From Raineyella fluvialis (GTDB taxonomy: Bacteria; Actinomycetota; Actinomycetes; Propionibacteriales; Propionibacteriaceae): 64,000 bases of DNA. Position numbers and translations under genes: made by a program. Shown here one piece after another: positions 55,289-63,260 of this stretch (position 1 is its first letter; the number at the start of each line of letters is the position of its first letter). The notes under the pieces were generated by a model, which was not told the DNA's origin, did not search any database, and saw only the letters and a list, made by a program, of their open reading frames with translations. The stretch spans positions 806,001-870,000 of the forward strand of contig NZ_CP045725.1 in assembly GCF_009646095.1 (NCBI RefSeq), given 5' to 3'.

Positions 55289-56068
55289 ATGTACGCCGAA
55301 GAGCGTCGCGCCGCGATCGCGGACGAAGCACGCAACGAGGGACGCGTACGCGTCGTCGACCTCGCCTCGCAGTTCGAGGTCGCTCCGGAGACGATCCGTC
55401 GGGACCTCGACGTCCTGGAGACCGACGGAGTACTCAAGCGGGTACACGGCGGGGCGATCCCGGTGATCGGGTTCGACGGGCGCGAGACCACGCTGCCGGA
55501 ACGCGAGATCGCCAACGCCGGCTCCAAACGGGCGATGGCCGAGGCCGCCCTGGCGTACGTCCCGCACCAGGACGGCACGATCATCCTCGACGCCGGCTCC
55601 TCCACCGGGGCGCTGGCCGGCCTGCTGGTCGCCCCGGGGATCACCTTCACCAACCTGTCCGTGGTCACCGACTCCGTGCCCGCCGCCATGACCCTCTCCG
55701 CCGTGCCGCACCACACCGTGCACATCCTCGGTGGAACCGTCCGCGGCGTCACCCAGTCGACGGTCGGCGCCACCGCCCTGGAGACCCTCCGCCGCCTGCG
55801 GGTGGACGTCGCGTTCGTCGGCACCAACGGGATCTCCGGCACCTTCGGCCTCACCACCCCCGACGCCGCCGAAGCCGCCGTCAAGCGCGCCATGATCGCC
55901 GCCTCCCGGCGCACCGTCGCCCTGGCCGATCGCTCGAAGTTCGGACACGACTTCTTCATCAGCTTCGCCACGCTCGGCGAGATCGATGTCCTGATCACCG
56001 ACGGGAGGCCGCCCGCGGCCCTCGCCTCCGCCCTGTCCGCCCACGAGACCGAGGTCGTCATCGTATGA
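55289..56068 (+). CDS. DeoR-family regulator of the fructose PTS
   Basis: A 259-aa sugar-phosphate-responsive repressor. The N-terminal HTH (MYAEERRAAIADEARNEGRV start; VVDLASQFEVAPETIRRDLD, LKRVHGGAIP) is the DeoR signature. The C-terminal isomerase-like effector domain has ILDAGSSTGALA, VVTDSVPAAM, ILGGTVRG, DVAFVGTNGIS and ALADRSKFGHDFFISFA. Fructose-1-phosphate is the expected inducer by family and context. ATG 55289 after GAAGGAGGA. Its TGA overlaps the fruK ATG. Confidence 0.93.
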   Translation: MYAEERRAAIADEARNEGRVRVVDLASQFEVAPETIRRDLDVLETDGVLKRVHGGAIPVIGFDGRETTLPEREIANAGSKRAMAEAALAYVPHQDGTIILDAGSSTGALAGLLVAPGITFTNLSVVTDSVPAAMTLSAVPHHTVHILGGTVRGVTQSTVGATALETLRRLRVDVAFVGTNGISGTFGLTTPDAAEAAVKRAMIAASRRTVALADRSKFGHDFFISFATLGEIDVLITDGRPPAALASALSAHETEVVIV

Positions 56069-57027
56069 TCGTCACCTTCACCGCCAACCCGAGCATCGAC
56101 CGTACGGCCGAGCTCGACGAACCCCTGCTGCGCGGCGGGGTGAACCGGATCCGCGCCCTCCATGACGGACCCGGCGGCAAGGGTGTGAACGTCGCACGGG
56201 CGTTGCACCTGGCCCACGTACCGTCCGTCGCCGTGCTGCCCTCCCCGAGTGTGCACCCTCTCACCGAGGCGCTCCGTGAGGCCGGGGTGGAGCACCGCCC
56301 GATCCCGGTCACCAGCCGGGTCCGGACCAACATCACCCTCTCCGAGGACGACGGCACCACCACCAAGATCAACGAGCCGGGCAGCCCCATCGGTCCCGAC
56401 GGGCTGGCCGTTCTCACCGACACCCTGGTGTCGATGGCCCGCGACGCGGACTGGATCGCCCTGTGCGGCTCGCTGCCGCCCGGCCCCACCGCCGACTGGT
56501 ACGCCGACCTCGTCGACGCGCTCCGGCCCACCGGGGTCAAGATCGCCGTCGACACGTCCGACGCACCGCTGGAGGCCCTCGCCGCCCGCCTGCCCGCCTC
56601 CGCCCCGGACCTGCTCAAGCCCAACGCGTTCGAACTGGCCCAGTTGACCGGCGCCGACGGCGACCTGCTGGAGAAGGCGGCGGAGCAGGGCGACTTCGGT
56701 CCCACGGTGCAGGCCGCGCGGGCCCTCGTGGACAAGGGCGTCACGTACGTCCTGGCCACCCTCGGCGCCGCGGGCGCCGTCCTCGCCTCGGCCGAGGGGG
56801 CCTGGACGGCCACCTCGCCCTCGATCGTCCCGATCAGCACGGTGGGCGCCGGTGACTCATCACTCGCCGGCTTCCTCCGCTCCCATGTCCGGGGAGACTC
56901 CCCGGCCGACTGCCTGCGCCATGCGGTGGCGTACGGATCGGGAGCCACCGCGCTCCCTGGCACCACTGTTCCCCGACCCGACCAGACCGACCCCAACGGC
57001 GCCACCGTCGCCGCCTACACCCTGTAA
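56065..57027 (+). CDS. fruK: 1-Phosphofructokinase
   Basis: Phosphorylates PTS-generated fructose-1-phosphate to fructose-1,6-bisphosphate. 320 aa, PfkB family: opening IVTFTANPSIDRTAEL, GPGGKGVNVARALHLA (PfkB signature 1), SRVRTNITLSEDDGTTTKIN, CGSLPPGP and the ATP/catalytic segment ISTVGAGDSSLAGFL, in which the catalytic Asp of GAGD is present. ATG 56065 overlaps the deoR stop (ATGA). fruA begins 12 nt on. Confidence 0.94.
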   Translation: MIVTFTANPSIDRTAELDEPLLRGGVNRIRALHDGPGGKGVNVARALHLAHVPSVAVLPSPSVHPLTEALREAGVEHRPIPVTSRVRTNITLSEDDGTTTKINEPGSPIGPDGLAVLTDTLVSMARDADWIALCGSLPPGPTADWYADLVDALRPTGVKIAVDTSDAPLEALAARLPASAPDLLKPNAFELAQLTGADGDLLEKAAEQGDFGPTVQAARALVDKGVTYVLATLGAAGAVLASAEGAWTATSPSIVPISTVGAGDSSLAGFLRSHVRGDSPADCLRHAVAYGSGATALPGTTVPRPDQTDPNGATVAAYTL

Positions 57028-57039
57028 GGACCCCCTGTC

Positions 57040-59034
57040 ATGTCTGAGCTCATCACCCCGGAGTTGGTGACCCTCGACGCCGATCTCGGCGCCACCAAGG
57101 AAGACGTCATCCGCTCTCTCGCCGCCAAGGTGGAGGCAGCCGGTCGCGCCACGTCCGCGGCCGGTCTGGCCACCGACGCTCTGGACCGCGAGGCCAAGGC
57201 CGCCACCGGTCTGCCCGGCGGCATCGCCATCCCACACTGCCGCTCCGCCCACGTCACCACCGGTTCGCTCGCCTTCGCCCGGCTGCGACCCGCCGTGAGT
57301 TTCGGCGACAAGGACAGTGACGCCGACCTCGTCTTCCTGATCGCCGCCGCCGAGGGCGAGGGCCAGGAGCACCTCAAGCTGCTCTCCAAGCTCGCCCGGG
57401 CCCTGGTCCGCAAGGACTTCGTGGCCTCCCTGCGGGCCGCGTCCTCGCCGCAGGAAGTCGTCGACCTGGTCAACGGCGTGGTCAACCCGCAGGGTGCCAC
57501 CGCAGCCGCTGCTCCGGCCGCCGCCGCCGCTGCTCCGGCCGCCGCTCCCCGTCGCCTGGTCGCCGTGACCGCCTGCCCGACGGGCATCGCCCACACCTAC
57601 ATGGCCGCCGACTCGCTCGCCCAGGCGGCGAAGGAACTCGGCTACGAGATGGAGGTCGAGACCCAGGGCTCCTCGAGCTTCACCGCGCTCCCCCGCGAGG
57701 TGATCGAGCAGGCCGATGCGGTCATCTTCGCCACCGACGTCGGCGTACGTGACCGCGACCGGTTCGCCGGCAAGCCCGGCGTCGAGTCCGGCGTGAAGGC
57801 CGGCATCTCCGACCCGAAGGGGCTGATCTCCAAGGCGATCGCGGCGGCCGACAGCCCGAGCGGCCACCGGATCGCCGGTGGCGGTGCCGCCGAGACGGCC
57901 GGGTCGGACACCGGCAACCTCAACTGGGGCAAGCGCATCCAGCAGGCGCTGATGACCGGCGTGTCGTACATGATCCCGTTCGTCGCCGCCGGCGGTCTGC
58001 TGATCGCCCTCGGCTTCCTGTTCGGCGGGTACCAGATCGCCCTCGGCACGACCGCCAAGGACATCATGGCCAACAACACCCTGGCGAACCTGCCGCCAGG
58101 CGGCGCGATGCAGTACATCGGCGTGGTGCTGTTCACGATCGGCGGGGCAGCCTTCGGCTTCCTCGTCCCGGCCCTGTCCGGCTACATCGCGTACGCCCTG
58201 GCCGGCCGGCCCGGCATCGCCCCCGGCTTCGTCGGCGGCACGGTCGCGGTGGCCGTCGGCGCCGGCTTCATCGGCGGCCTGATCACCGGCCTGATCGCCG
58301 GTCTGATCGCGATGTGGATCGGCTCGTTCAAGGCGCCCCGCTGGCTCGCCGGCCTCATGCCGGTGGTCATCATCCCGCTGCTGACAACCCTCATCACTGG
58401 CGCGCTGATGTACCTGCTGCTCGGCAAGCCGCTGGCCATGCTGACCAAGGCCCTCGAGGCCTGGCTGACCGGGATGTCCGCGGGCGGCACCATCGTCCTC
58501 GGCATCGTCCTCGGCCTGATGATGTGCTTCGACCTCGGCGGCCCGGTCAACAAGGCGGCCTACCTCTTCGCCACCGCGGGTCTGTCCGCCAACACCGACG
58601 CGGCGTTCATGATCATGGCGGCCGTGATGGCCTCCGGCATGGTGCCCCCGCTGGCGATGGCGCTGGCGACCACCGTGCGCAAGAAGCTGTTCACCGAGGC
58701 CGAGTTGGAGAACGGCCGGGCGGCCTGGCTGCTGGGCGCGTCCTTCATCTCCGAGGGCGCCATCCCGTTCGCCGCGGCCGACCCGTTCCGGGTCATCCCC
58801 TCGATGATGGCCGGCGGTGCCCTCACCGGTGCCCTGTCGATGGCCTTCCACGTCACCCTGCGGGCGCCCCACGGCGGCATCTTCGTCTTCTTCGCGATCA
58901 ACCCGATCCTGGGCTTCCTGGTGGCCCTGGCCGCGGGTACGGCGCTCGGCGCCTTCCTGGTGATCGTGCTGAAGACGGCCACCCGGGCGAAGATCGCCGA
59001 CGAGGCGACCACCCCCGCCCCCGTCGCCGCCTGA
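57040..59034 (+). CDS. fruA: PTS fructose transporter EIIABC
   Basis: Imports fructose with phosphorylation at C1. One 664-aa chain: EIIA (1-150) with GGIAIPHCRSAHV (phospho-H66), an Ala/Pro linker (153-169), EIIB (171-270) with VTACPTGIAHTYMAADSL (phospho-C179), and membrane EIIC (about 295-650) with SYMIPFVAAGGLLIALGFLF, FDLGGPVNKAAYLFA and SFISEGAIPFAAADPFRVIP. Domain order A-B-C is common in actinobacteria. Receives phosphate from ptsI through the HPr encoded 43 nt downstream. Confidence 0.95.
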   Translation: MSELITPELVTLDADLGATKEDVIRSLAAKVEAAGRATSAAGLATDALDREAKAATGLPGGIAIPHCRSAHVTTGSLAFARLRPAVSFGDKDSDADLVFLIAAAEGEGQEHLKLLSKLARALVRKDFVASLRAASSPQEVVDLVNGVVNPQGATAAAAPAAAAAAPAAAPRRLVAVTACPTGIAHTYMAADSLAQAAKELGYEMEVETQGSSSFTALPREVIEQADAVIFATDVGVRDRDRFAGKPGVESGVKAGISDPKGLISKAIAAADSPSGHRIAGGGAAETAGSDTGNLNWGKRIQQALMTGVSYMIPFVAAGGLLIALGFLFGGYQIALGTTAKDIMANNTLANLPPGGAMQYIGVVLFTIGGAAFGFLVPALSGYIAYALAGRPGIAPGFVGGTVAVAVGAGFIGGLITGLIAGLIAMWIGSFKAPRWLAGLMPVVIIPLLTTLITGALMYLLLGKPLAMLTKALEAWLTGMSAGGTIVLGIVLGLMMCFDLGGPVNKAAYLFATAGLSANTDAAFMIMAAVMASGMVPPLAMALATTVRKKLFTEAELENGRAAWLLGASFISEGAIPFAAADPFRVIPSMMAGGALTGALSMAFHVTLRAPHGGIFVFFAINPILGFLVALAAGTALGAFLVIVLKTATRAKIADEATTPAPVAA

Positions 59035-59077
59035 GCGCCCAGTAGGCTGAAGCGCACCGATCACGAAGGAGGATCCC

Positions 59078-59344
59078 ATGCCGTCCACCAAGGTCATCGT
59101 CGGCTCCGCTGTGGGCCTGCACGCCCGCCCCGCCTCGATCATCGCCGAGGCCGCCTCGGCCTACGACGACGAGATCCTGATCTCGCTCGCCGATGATCCG
59201 GACGAGGAGCCCGCTGACGCCAGCTCGTCCCTGCTGATCATGGCCCTCGGGGCCTCCAAGGGTCGCGAGGTCGTCGTGGAGTCGGAGAACGAGGAGGCGA
59301 TGAAGAAGATCGCCGCCCTCGTCGAGCAGGACCTCGACGCCTGA
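59078..59344 (+). CDS. ptsH: Phosphocarrier protein HPr
   Basis: Relays phosphate from enzyme I to EIIA. 88 aa with VGSAVGLHARPASIIAEAA (phospho-H15) and SSLLIMALGASKGREVVVES. The region around position 46 has serines (ASSSLL), but the classical HPr-kinase context is weak, as expected where HPr kinase is absent. ATG 59078 follows GAAGGAGG. A 16-bp terminator ends the operon. Confidence 0.96.
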   Translation: MPSTKVIVGSAVGLHARPASIIAEAASAYDDEILISLADDPDEEPADASSSLLIMALGASKGREVVVESENEEAMKKIAALVEQDLDA

Positions 59345-59364
59345 CGACAGGTCACGCACCGTAC

Positions 59365-59408
59365 GCAGTGAGCCCCGGCCGCCCTGATGGGTGGCCGGGG
59401 CTCACTGC
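59365..59408. terminator. Terminator of the fructose PTS operon
   Basis: Perfect 16-bp stem (59365-59380 with 59393-59408) with a 12-base loop, 20 nt past ptsH and 19 nt before the stop of the convergent lipoprotein gene. Likely works in both directions. Confidence 0.85.
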
Positions 59409-59427
59409 ATGCCGGTGGGTCGGTGGG

Positions 59428-60606
59428 TCAGCAACCGGTGAGCGGCAGCACTGCCGGATCGGGCATCGGACGCATGCCGGCGCCCTCGGCGGGGCCGGGC
59501 GCGGTCCAGCGGCCGGCGAGCAGCACCGTGCCGTCGGCGTCGCGGAACAGGGCCGTCGGCCCCCCGAACGGCTGGTCCTCCAGCTGGTCGTCGGACGGCG
59601 CCAGTGAGGTCACCGGGACAGTGTCCGCGGTGCCGGTCCCTGTCCCCGCGTCGGCCAGGGCCGGCACGAGCCCGGAACCGGTGACCAGCAGACCACGGAT
59701 CGCGGTGCCGAGCGGAACCGAGGGGCGCGCCACCCGGGCCATGTCGGGGGCATCCGTGGGCAGGGACAGCGTCACCTTCGTGCCGCGCTGGCCCGCCCCG
59801 TCGGGACGCACCCATCCGGCGGTGCGGGCGGGATCGATCCGTTGACCGGCGTGGGTCCAGGTGGCGACGGGGGTGCAGCCGGCGTCCCCGACGGTGAGGT
59901 CATCGGTGGTCAGCGCGGTCAGCGGGTCGGTCTGCACGCCCAGATGCGGGCTGGTCGCCCCCGCCTGCCCGGTCGAACGGACCAGCGTGACGACACCGGC
60001 GCGCCAGGCGTTCGGCGCCCAGCCGGCCACCGCCGACGGGGCGTCCGAGGTCTGCTGATCGCCGTAGAGGCGCACCGGGGTGGCGCCGACGACGGCGACC
60101 CGGTAGTCGACGACACCCGTGTCGGACAGCCCGTGGTCGCTGGTGCGCCGGTACTCGTGCCGGACGACGAGCTGGCCGTCGCTCACCCGGACATCGACCG
60201 GCCCGTAGGCCGCCGCGACGATGCCGAGATCGACCGCCTGCGTCCCGTCGAAGCCGAGCAGGTGCCAGCCGGTGGCCGTCCGGTCGCCGATGGAGCACTG
60301 CACCCGCACCGCCAGGTAGTCCTTGGCCGGGGCGCCCAGCCGGACCCGCAGATAGTCGACCACTTCGGCGCGAGAGGGCAGCGCACCCACTCGGGTGGCG
60401 AGGCCGGTCTGACGGCCCCAGGCCATCGGCGTGTCGAGGGCGGGCTTGTCCCAGCCGCACCCACCCCGGTAGACGAAGTTGCGGGTGGCGATGTCGGCGA
60501 GACGCCCGGTCCCGGTCGCCGCCGCACCCTGGGCGGTGCCGCATCCGGCCACCAGTCCGCAGACCGCCAAGCCGGCAGCCGCGGCCCTCCATCCTCGCCA
60601 ACGCAT
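59428..60606 (-). CDS. Putative lipoprotein of unknown function
   Basis: A 392-aa predicted lipoprotein: MRWRGWRAAAAGLAVCGL then lipobox VAGC (Cys about 22). The mature part has NFVYRGGCGWDKPALDTPMA, VVDYLRVRLGAPAKDYLAVR, LVVRHEYRRTSDHGLSDTGV and AGQRIDPARTAGWVRPDG. No enzyme motif was recognised. ATG 60606 is chosen because it starts the signal peptide; the frame is open upstream. It is divergent from the next gene with a 43-nt gap. Confidence 0.68.
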   Translation of the reverse strand: MRWRGWRAAAAGLAVCGLVAGCGTAQGAAATGTGRLADIATRNFVYRGGCGWDKPALDTPMAWGRQTGLATRVGALPSRAEVVDYLRVRLGAPAKDYLAVRVQCSIGDRTATGWHLLGFDGTQAVDLGIVAAAYGPVDVRVSDGQLVVRHEYRRTSDHGLSDTGVVDYRVAVVGATPVRLYGDQQTSDAPSAVAGWAPNAWRAGVVTLVRSTGQAGATSPHLGVQTDPLTALTTDDLTVGDAGCTPVATWTHAGQRIDPARTAGWVRPDGAGQRGTKVTLSLPTDAPDMARVARPSVPLGTAIRGLLVTGSGLVPALADAGTGTGTADTVPVTSLAPSDDQLEDQPFGGPTALFRDADGTVLLAGRWTAPGPAEGAGMRPMPDPAVLPLTGC

Positions 60607-60649
60607 GGGGTCAGCGTACCGAGGTCGCCGGACACGGCAGGATGGGCAC

Positions 60650-62107
60650 ATGGCCGATTACCTCCCTTCCACGAGCCGCTTGCTCGCCCGGATGAACCCG
60701 GTGCTCGTCCGCTGGGGCGTGCTCGCCCTGCATGCCGAGCTGCTGGCCGACGGATCCCCGCGGACCTCCCCCTGGACGCTGCTCGGCAACGGACTGTCCG
60801 CGGCGTCCGAGGAGGGCGGCTGGGCGACGCTCGTCGACGTCACCGCTGACGGCGTGCGGCGCCACGTGTTGTCCGCGTACGCTCCCGGGGTCACCGAGCC
60901 CGGATCGCAGAGCGCTGCGTGGCATCTCGACGGCGCTCCCGCCTGGGTCGAGGCGGACCCGTCGCAGCGCTACTCGCTGATCGCCTGGGCCGAGGACGGC
61001 CGCTGGGAGGCCACGCCGCGCAGAGAGGTGGGCGTCGACGCCCGCCGGCCGTGGTCCCACCCGGCCGTGGCCGCGACCCTGGAACCACTCACCTCCGACG
61101 AGGCGACGATCGAGGCACTGGCCATGTTGCTGTGGTGGTCGGCCGACCCGTGGTCGTACGATCCCGGCCGCACCTGGGCGGGCGAGCTGCTGCCGCTGGC
61201 CCGGATCGCCTGGAACGCCATGGTCGACCCCGACGTCGCCCTCGATCCGGGCGCGCTGGCCGACCACCTGGTCGTGCTGTCGGGCCACCTGCGCCGCGCC
61301 GCGGTGCCTCGGGTCACCGCTGAACGGACGGCCCGGCTGGCCTACCAGCTGTGGGGGCACCTCGCCGGGGAGGCGCCGCTCGGCGTGGTGTCCCTCACCA
61401 GGCCACCCGCCGCGTACGACGCCGCCCGCCGGACGATGGAGCGGGCCGACGTCCTGCCGGTGGAGGGCGCCGAGCACGTCGCCCCTCCGGCCCGGCCGGA
61501 CCCGGCCGACCAGGAGTTCGCCCAGGCGGTCCACCGGACGCTCGGCTGGGGCGTCGCCGCGGTCCGCGAGGCCGCGGCCGGCAGCCCGAAGGGTAGCCGC
61601 CGCCTCGACCTCGACTCCCACGGCCTGGTGGCGCACGCCCCCGACGGCCGCGTCGTCCGGCTCATCGCGCTCGACCCAGCCCATCTGGTCCTCTCGGTCC
61701 ATCGCCGCCCGCCGGTGGAGACCGAGCCCGGACTGTTCGGGCGGCTCTTCGGACGCCGGCCGGCGAACGAGCCGGCAGCCCCGTCGGTCGAGGCGCAGCC
61801 GCTGCCACCGCTGCCGGGGTGGGTCCCGGCCGACGAGATCCGGCAGGCTGACGGTGAGGTGCTGGACCTCGACTGGTGCATCCGCGGACGCTGGGACTAC
61901 CGGCGATGGAGCGGGGAGGCGGCTGGTGGCTTCGCGATGCCCGGAGCGCTGGAGGCCCTCGCGGGGGTGGCCCCGCTGGGCGCCGATGATCTCGACGCGG
62001 CGCTGGCGGACGTCCACCCGGTGAGCTCGACCGCACTGGAAGAGGTGACGGCGATGCGGGACGCGCTGGCGGCCTTCGTTGCCGGCCGCGCACCCCTCGG
62101 GGTGTGA
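60650..62107 (+). CDS. Hypothetical protein
   Basis: A 485-aa soluble protein without signal peptide or membrane helix. Notable segments: STSRLLARMNPVLVRWGVLA, WSHPAVAATLEPLTSDEAT, MLLWWSADPWSYDPGRTW, RRLDLDSHGLVAHAPDGRVV, GLFGRLFGRRPANEPAAPS (a flexible Pro/Ala linker about 375-395) and LDLDWCIRGRWDYRRWSGEA. It is rich in Trp and acidic residues. No family recognised. ATG 60650. Probably leads a small plus-strand unit with the next two genes. Confidence 0.65.
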   Translation: MADYLPSTSRLLARMNPVLVRWGVLALHAELLADGSPRTSPWTLLGNGLSAASEEGGWATLVDVTADGVRRHVLSAYAPGVTEPGSQSAAWHLDGAPAWVEADPSQRYSLIAWAEDGRWEATPRREVGVDARRPWSHPAVAATLEPLTSDEATIEALAMLLWWSADPWSYDPGRTWAGELLPLARIAWNAMVDPDVALDPGALADHLVVLSGHLRRAAVPRVTAERTARLAYQLWGHLAGEAPLGVVSLTRPPAAYDAARRTMERADVLPVEGAEHVAPPARPDPADQEFAQAVHRTLGWGVAAVREAAAGSPKGSRRLDLDSHGLVAHAPDGRVVRLIALDPAHLVLSVHRRPPVETEPGLFGRLFGRRPANEPAAPSVEAQPLPPLPGWVPADEIRQADGEVLDLDWCIRGRWDYRRWSGEAAGGFAMPGALEALAGVAPLGADDLDAALADVHPVSSTALEEVTAMRDALAAFVAGRAPLGV

Positions 62108-62170
62108 ACGCTCGCCCGCATGCGGTAGCGTCACCCCCGTGTTCGCCCCCCTCGCCCTGCCGAGCCCCTG

Positions 62171-62815
62171 ATGGAGGGGCCGGTCAGTCTGGTGGCCACC
62201 GCACTGAACGGTGACCTGCCGGGGGCCGCCACCGTGCGCGACATCGACCTCGAGCTCACCTCGGGTCTGGTCACCGTCGTCACCGCGGCCGAGGAACGGA
62301 CGCGGCGCAACCTGCTGCGCCTGATCGCCAGTAGCTGCAGCCTGACGTCGGGGCACCTGGTGTACCGGGGCCCCGAGGGCGAGACCGACCTCGCGGTGGC
62401 CTGCGCCCGTGACGTGGTCGCGGTCCGGCGTCGCCGGATCGTCTGCAGCATTCTGCTGCGGGCCGCCCACCCCGCGCTCTCCTGTGCCCACGCCGTGGCC
62501 GAGATCGCGCACTGCACGGTCGACGCCGCGGCCGCCGAACTGGCCGCCCTCGGGCATGGCCACGCGGTCGATCTCAAGGCCGGCGACACGCGCGGGTCGG
62601 ACCGCAGCGTGCTGGCGATCGCGGCGACGCTGCTCCACCCGGCCCCGATCGTCCTGGTGGACCTGACCAACCACACCACCGTCGAGGTCCGCGAACGGGT
62701 CACCGCCCGGGCCCGCCGGGGCGGGGCCGTGCTGGCCGTGACCGACGCGCTGCTCGACGGCCTGCCTGCCGGTGCGCGGACCCGACTCCTGACGGCCGAG
62801 GGCCGTCTGCTCTGA
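62171..62815 (+). CDS. Degenerate ABC-ATPase-like protein
   Basis: A 214-aa protein with the layout of an ABC ATPase but without its catalytic motifs. The strand-loop-helix where Walker A belongs reads VTAAEERTRRNLLRLIASSC (residues 38-56; no GKS/T). The signature position is KAGDTRGSDRSVLAIAATLL (136-155) and Walker B ends VLVDLTN (Asp then Leu, no Glu). ATP hydrolysis is therefore unlikely; it may be a regulatory pseudo-ATPase. ATG 62171 has no ribosome site. A GTG at 62140 would enter this frame if one C were added near 62165, giving ten more residues. Confidence 0.6.
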   Translation: MEGPVSLVATALNGDLPGAATVRDIDLELTSGLVTVVTAAEERTRRNLLRLIASSCSLTSGHLVYRGPEGETDLAVACARDVVAVRRRRIVCSILLRAAHPALSCAHAVAEIAHCTVDAAAAELAALGHGHAVDLKAGDTRGSDRSVLAIAATLLHPAPIVLVDLTNHTTVEVRERVTARARRGGAVLAVTDALLDGLPAGARTRLLTAEGRLL

Positions 62816-62822
62816 GCCCCGG

Positions 62823-63260
62823 ATGCGACGCCTCTCCCCCGCCATGCTGCTGGTGGCCCTCACCCTGCCGCTGGCCGGTTGCGCCACCGGGTCACAGAGC
62901 ATGATGGCCACCCCCAAGCCGCAGACGCCACCCCCGGCGACGATGGTGCACCTGGCCGATCTGCGCACCGGCATGTGTGTCGACGGCGACCGGCTCCCCC
63001 GCGACGGCAAGGTGGCCTACCTCGAGGTGCTCGCCTGCGACCTCGACCACACGGGCGAGGTGTTCGCGGTCCTCGACAACGCCGGCTGCCCCGCCGCCTA
63101 CCAGGCGTACGTGGGGGCCGGTTCGGACCACAGCACCAACCAGATCCGGGTGCTCACCGCCTCCGCGGACGCCTGGGACCGGGCTGGCAGCCCACCGACG
63201 GTGTGTGTGGCGGTCGCGCCGACGCCGATCACCGGCTCCTTGCGGGGCACCGGCCGCTAG
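62823..63260 (+). CDS. Putative lipoprotein (septum-formation-like domain)
   Basis: A 145-aa lipoprotein: RRLSPAMLLVALTLPLAGC (lipobox LAGC), a Pro-rich linker, then LADLRTGMCVDGDRLPRDGK, EVLACDLDHTGEVFAVLDNA and CPAAYQAYVGAGSD. The paired cysteines and the DLDHTGEVF-type core resemble the actinobacterial septum-formation domain, in which C...C probably form disulfides outside the cell. It starts 7 nt after the degenerate ATPase. Role unproven. Confidence 0.7.
   Translation: MRRLSPAMLLVALTLPLAGCATGSQSMMATPKPQTPPPATMVHLADLRTGMCVDGDRLPRDGKVAYLEVLACDLDHTGEVFAVLDNAGCPAAYQAYVGAGSDHSTNQIRVLTASADAWDRAGSPPTVCVAVAPTPITGSLRGTGR

Noticed and set aside
55069-56295. Extended N-terminus for PTS enzyme I (frame open to 56295)
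   Set aside because: The extension is antisense to deoR and lacks EI homology; ATG 55068 has AGGAGAG and gives a normal-length EI.
56860-59142. 760-codon frame antisense to fruA
   Set aside because: Shadow of the high-GC EIIABC gene; no ribosome site or family features.
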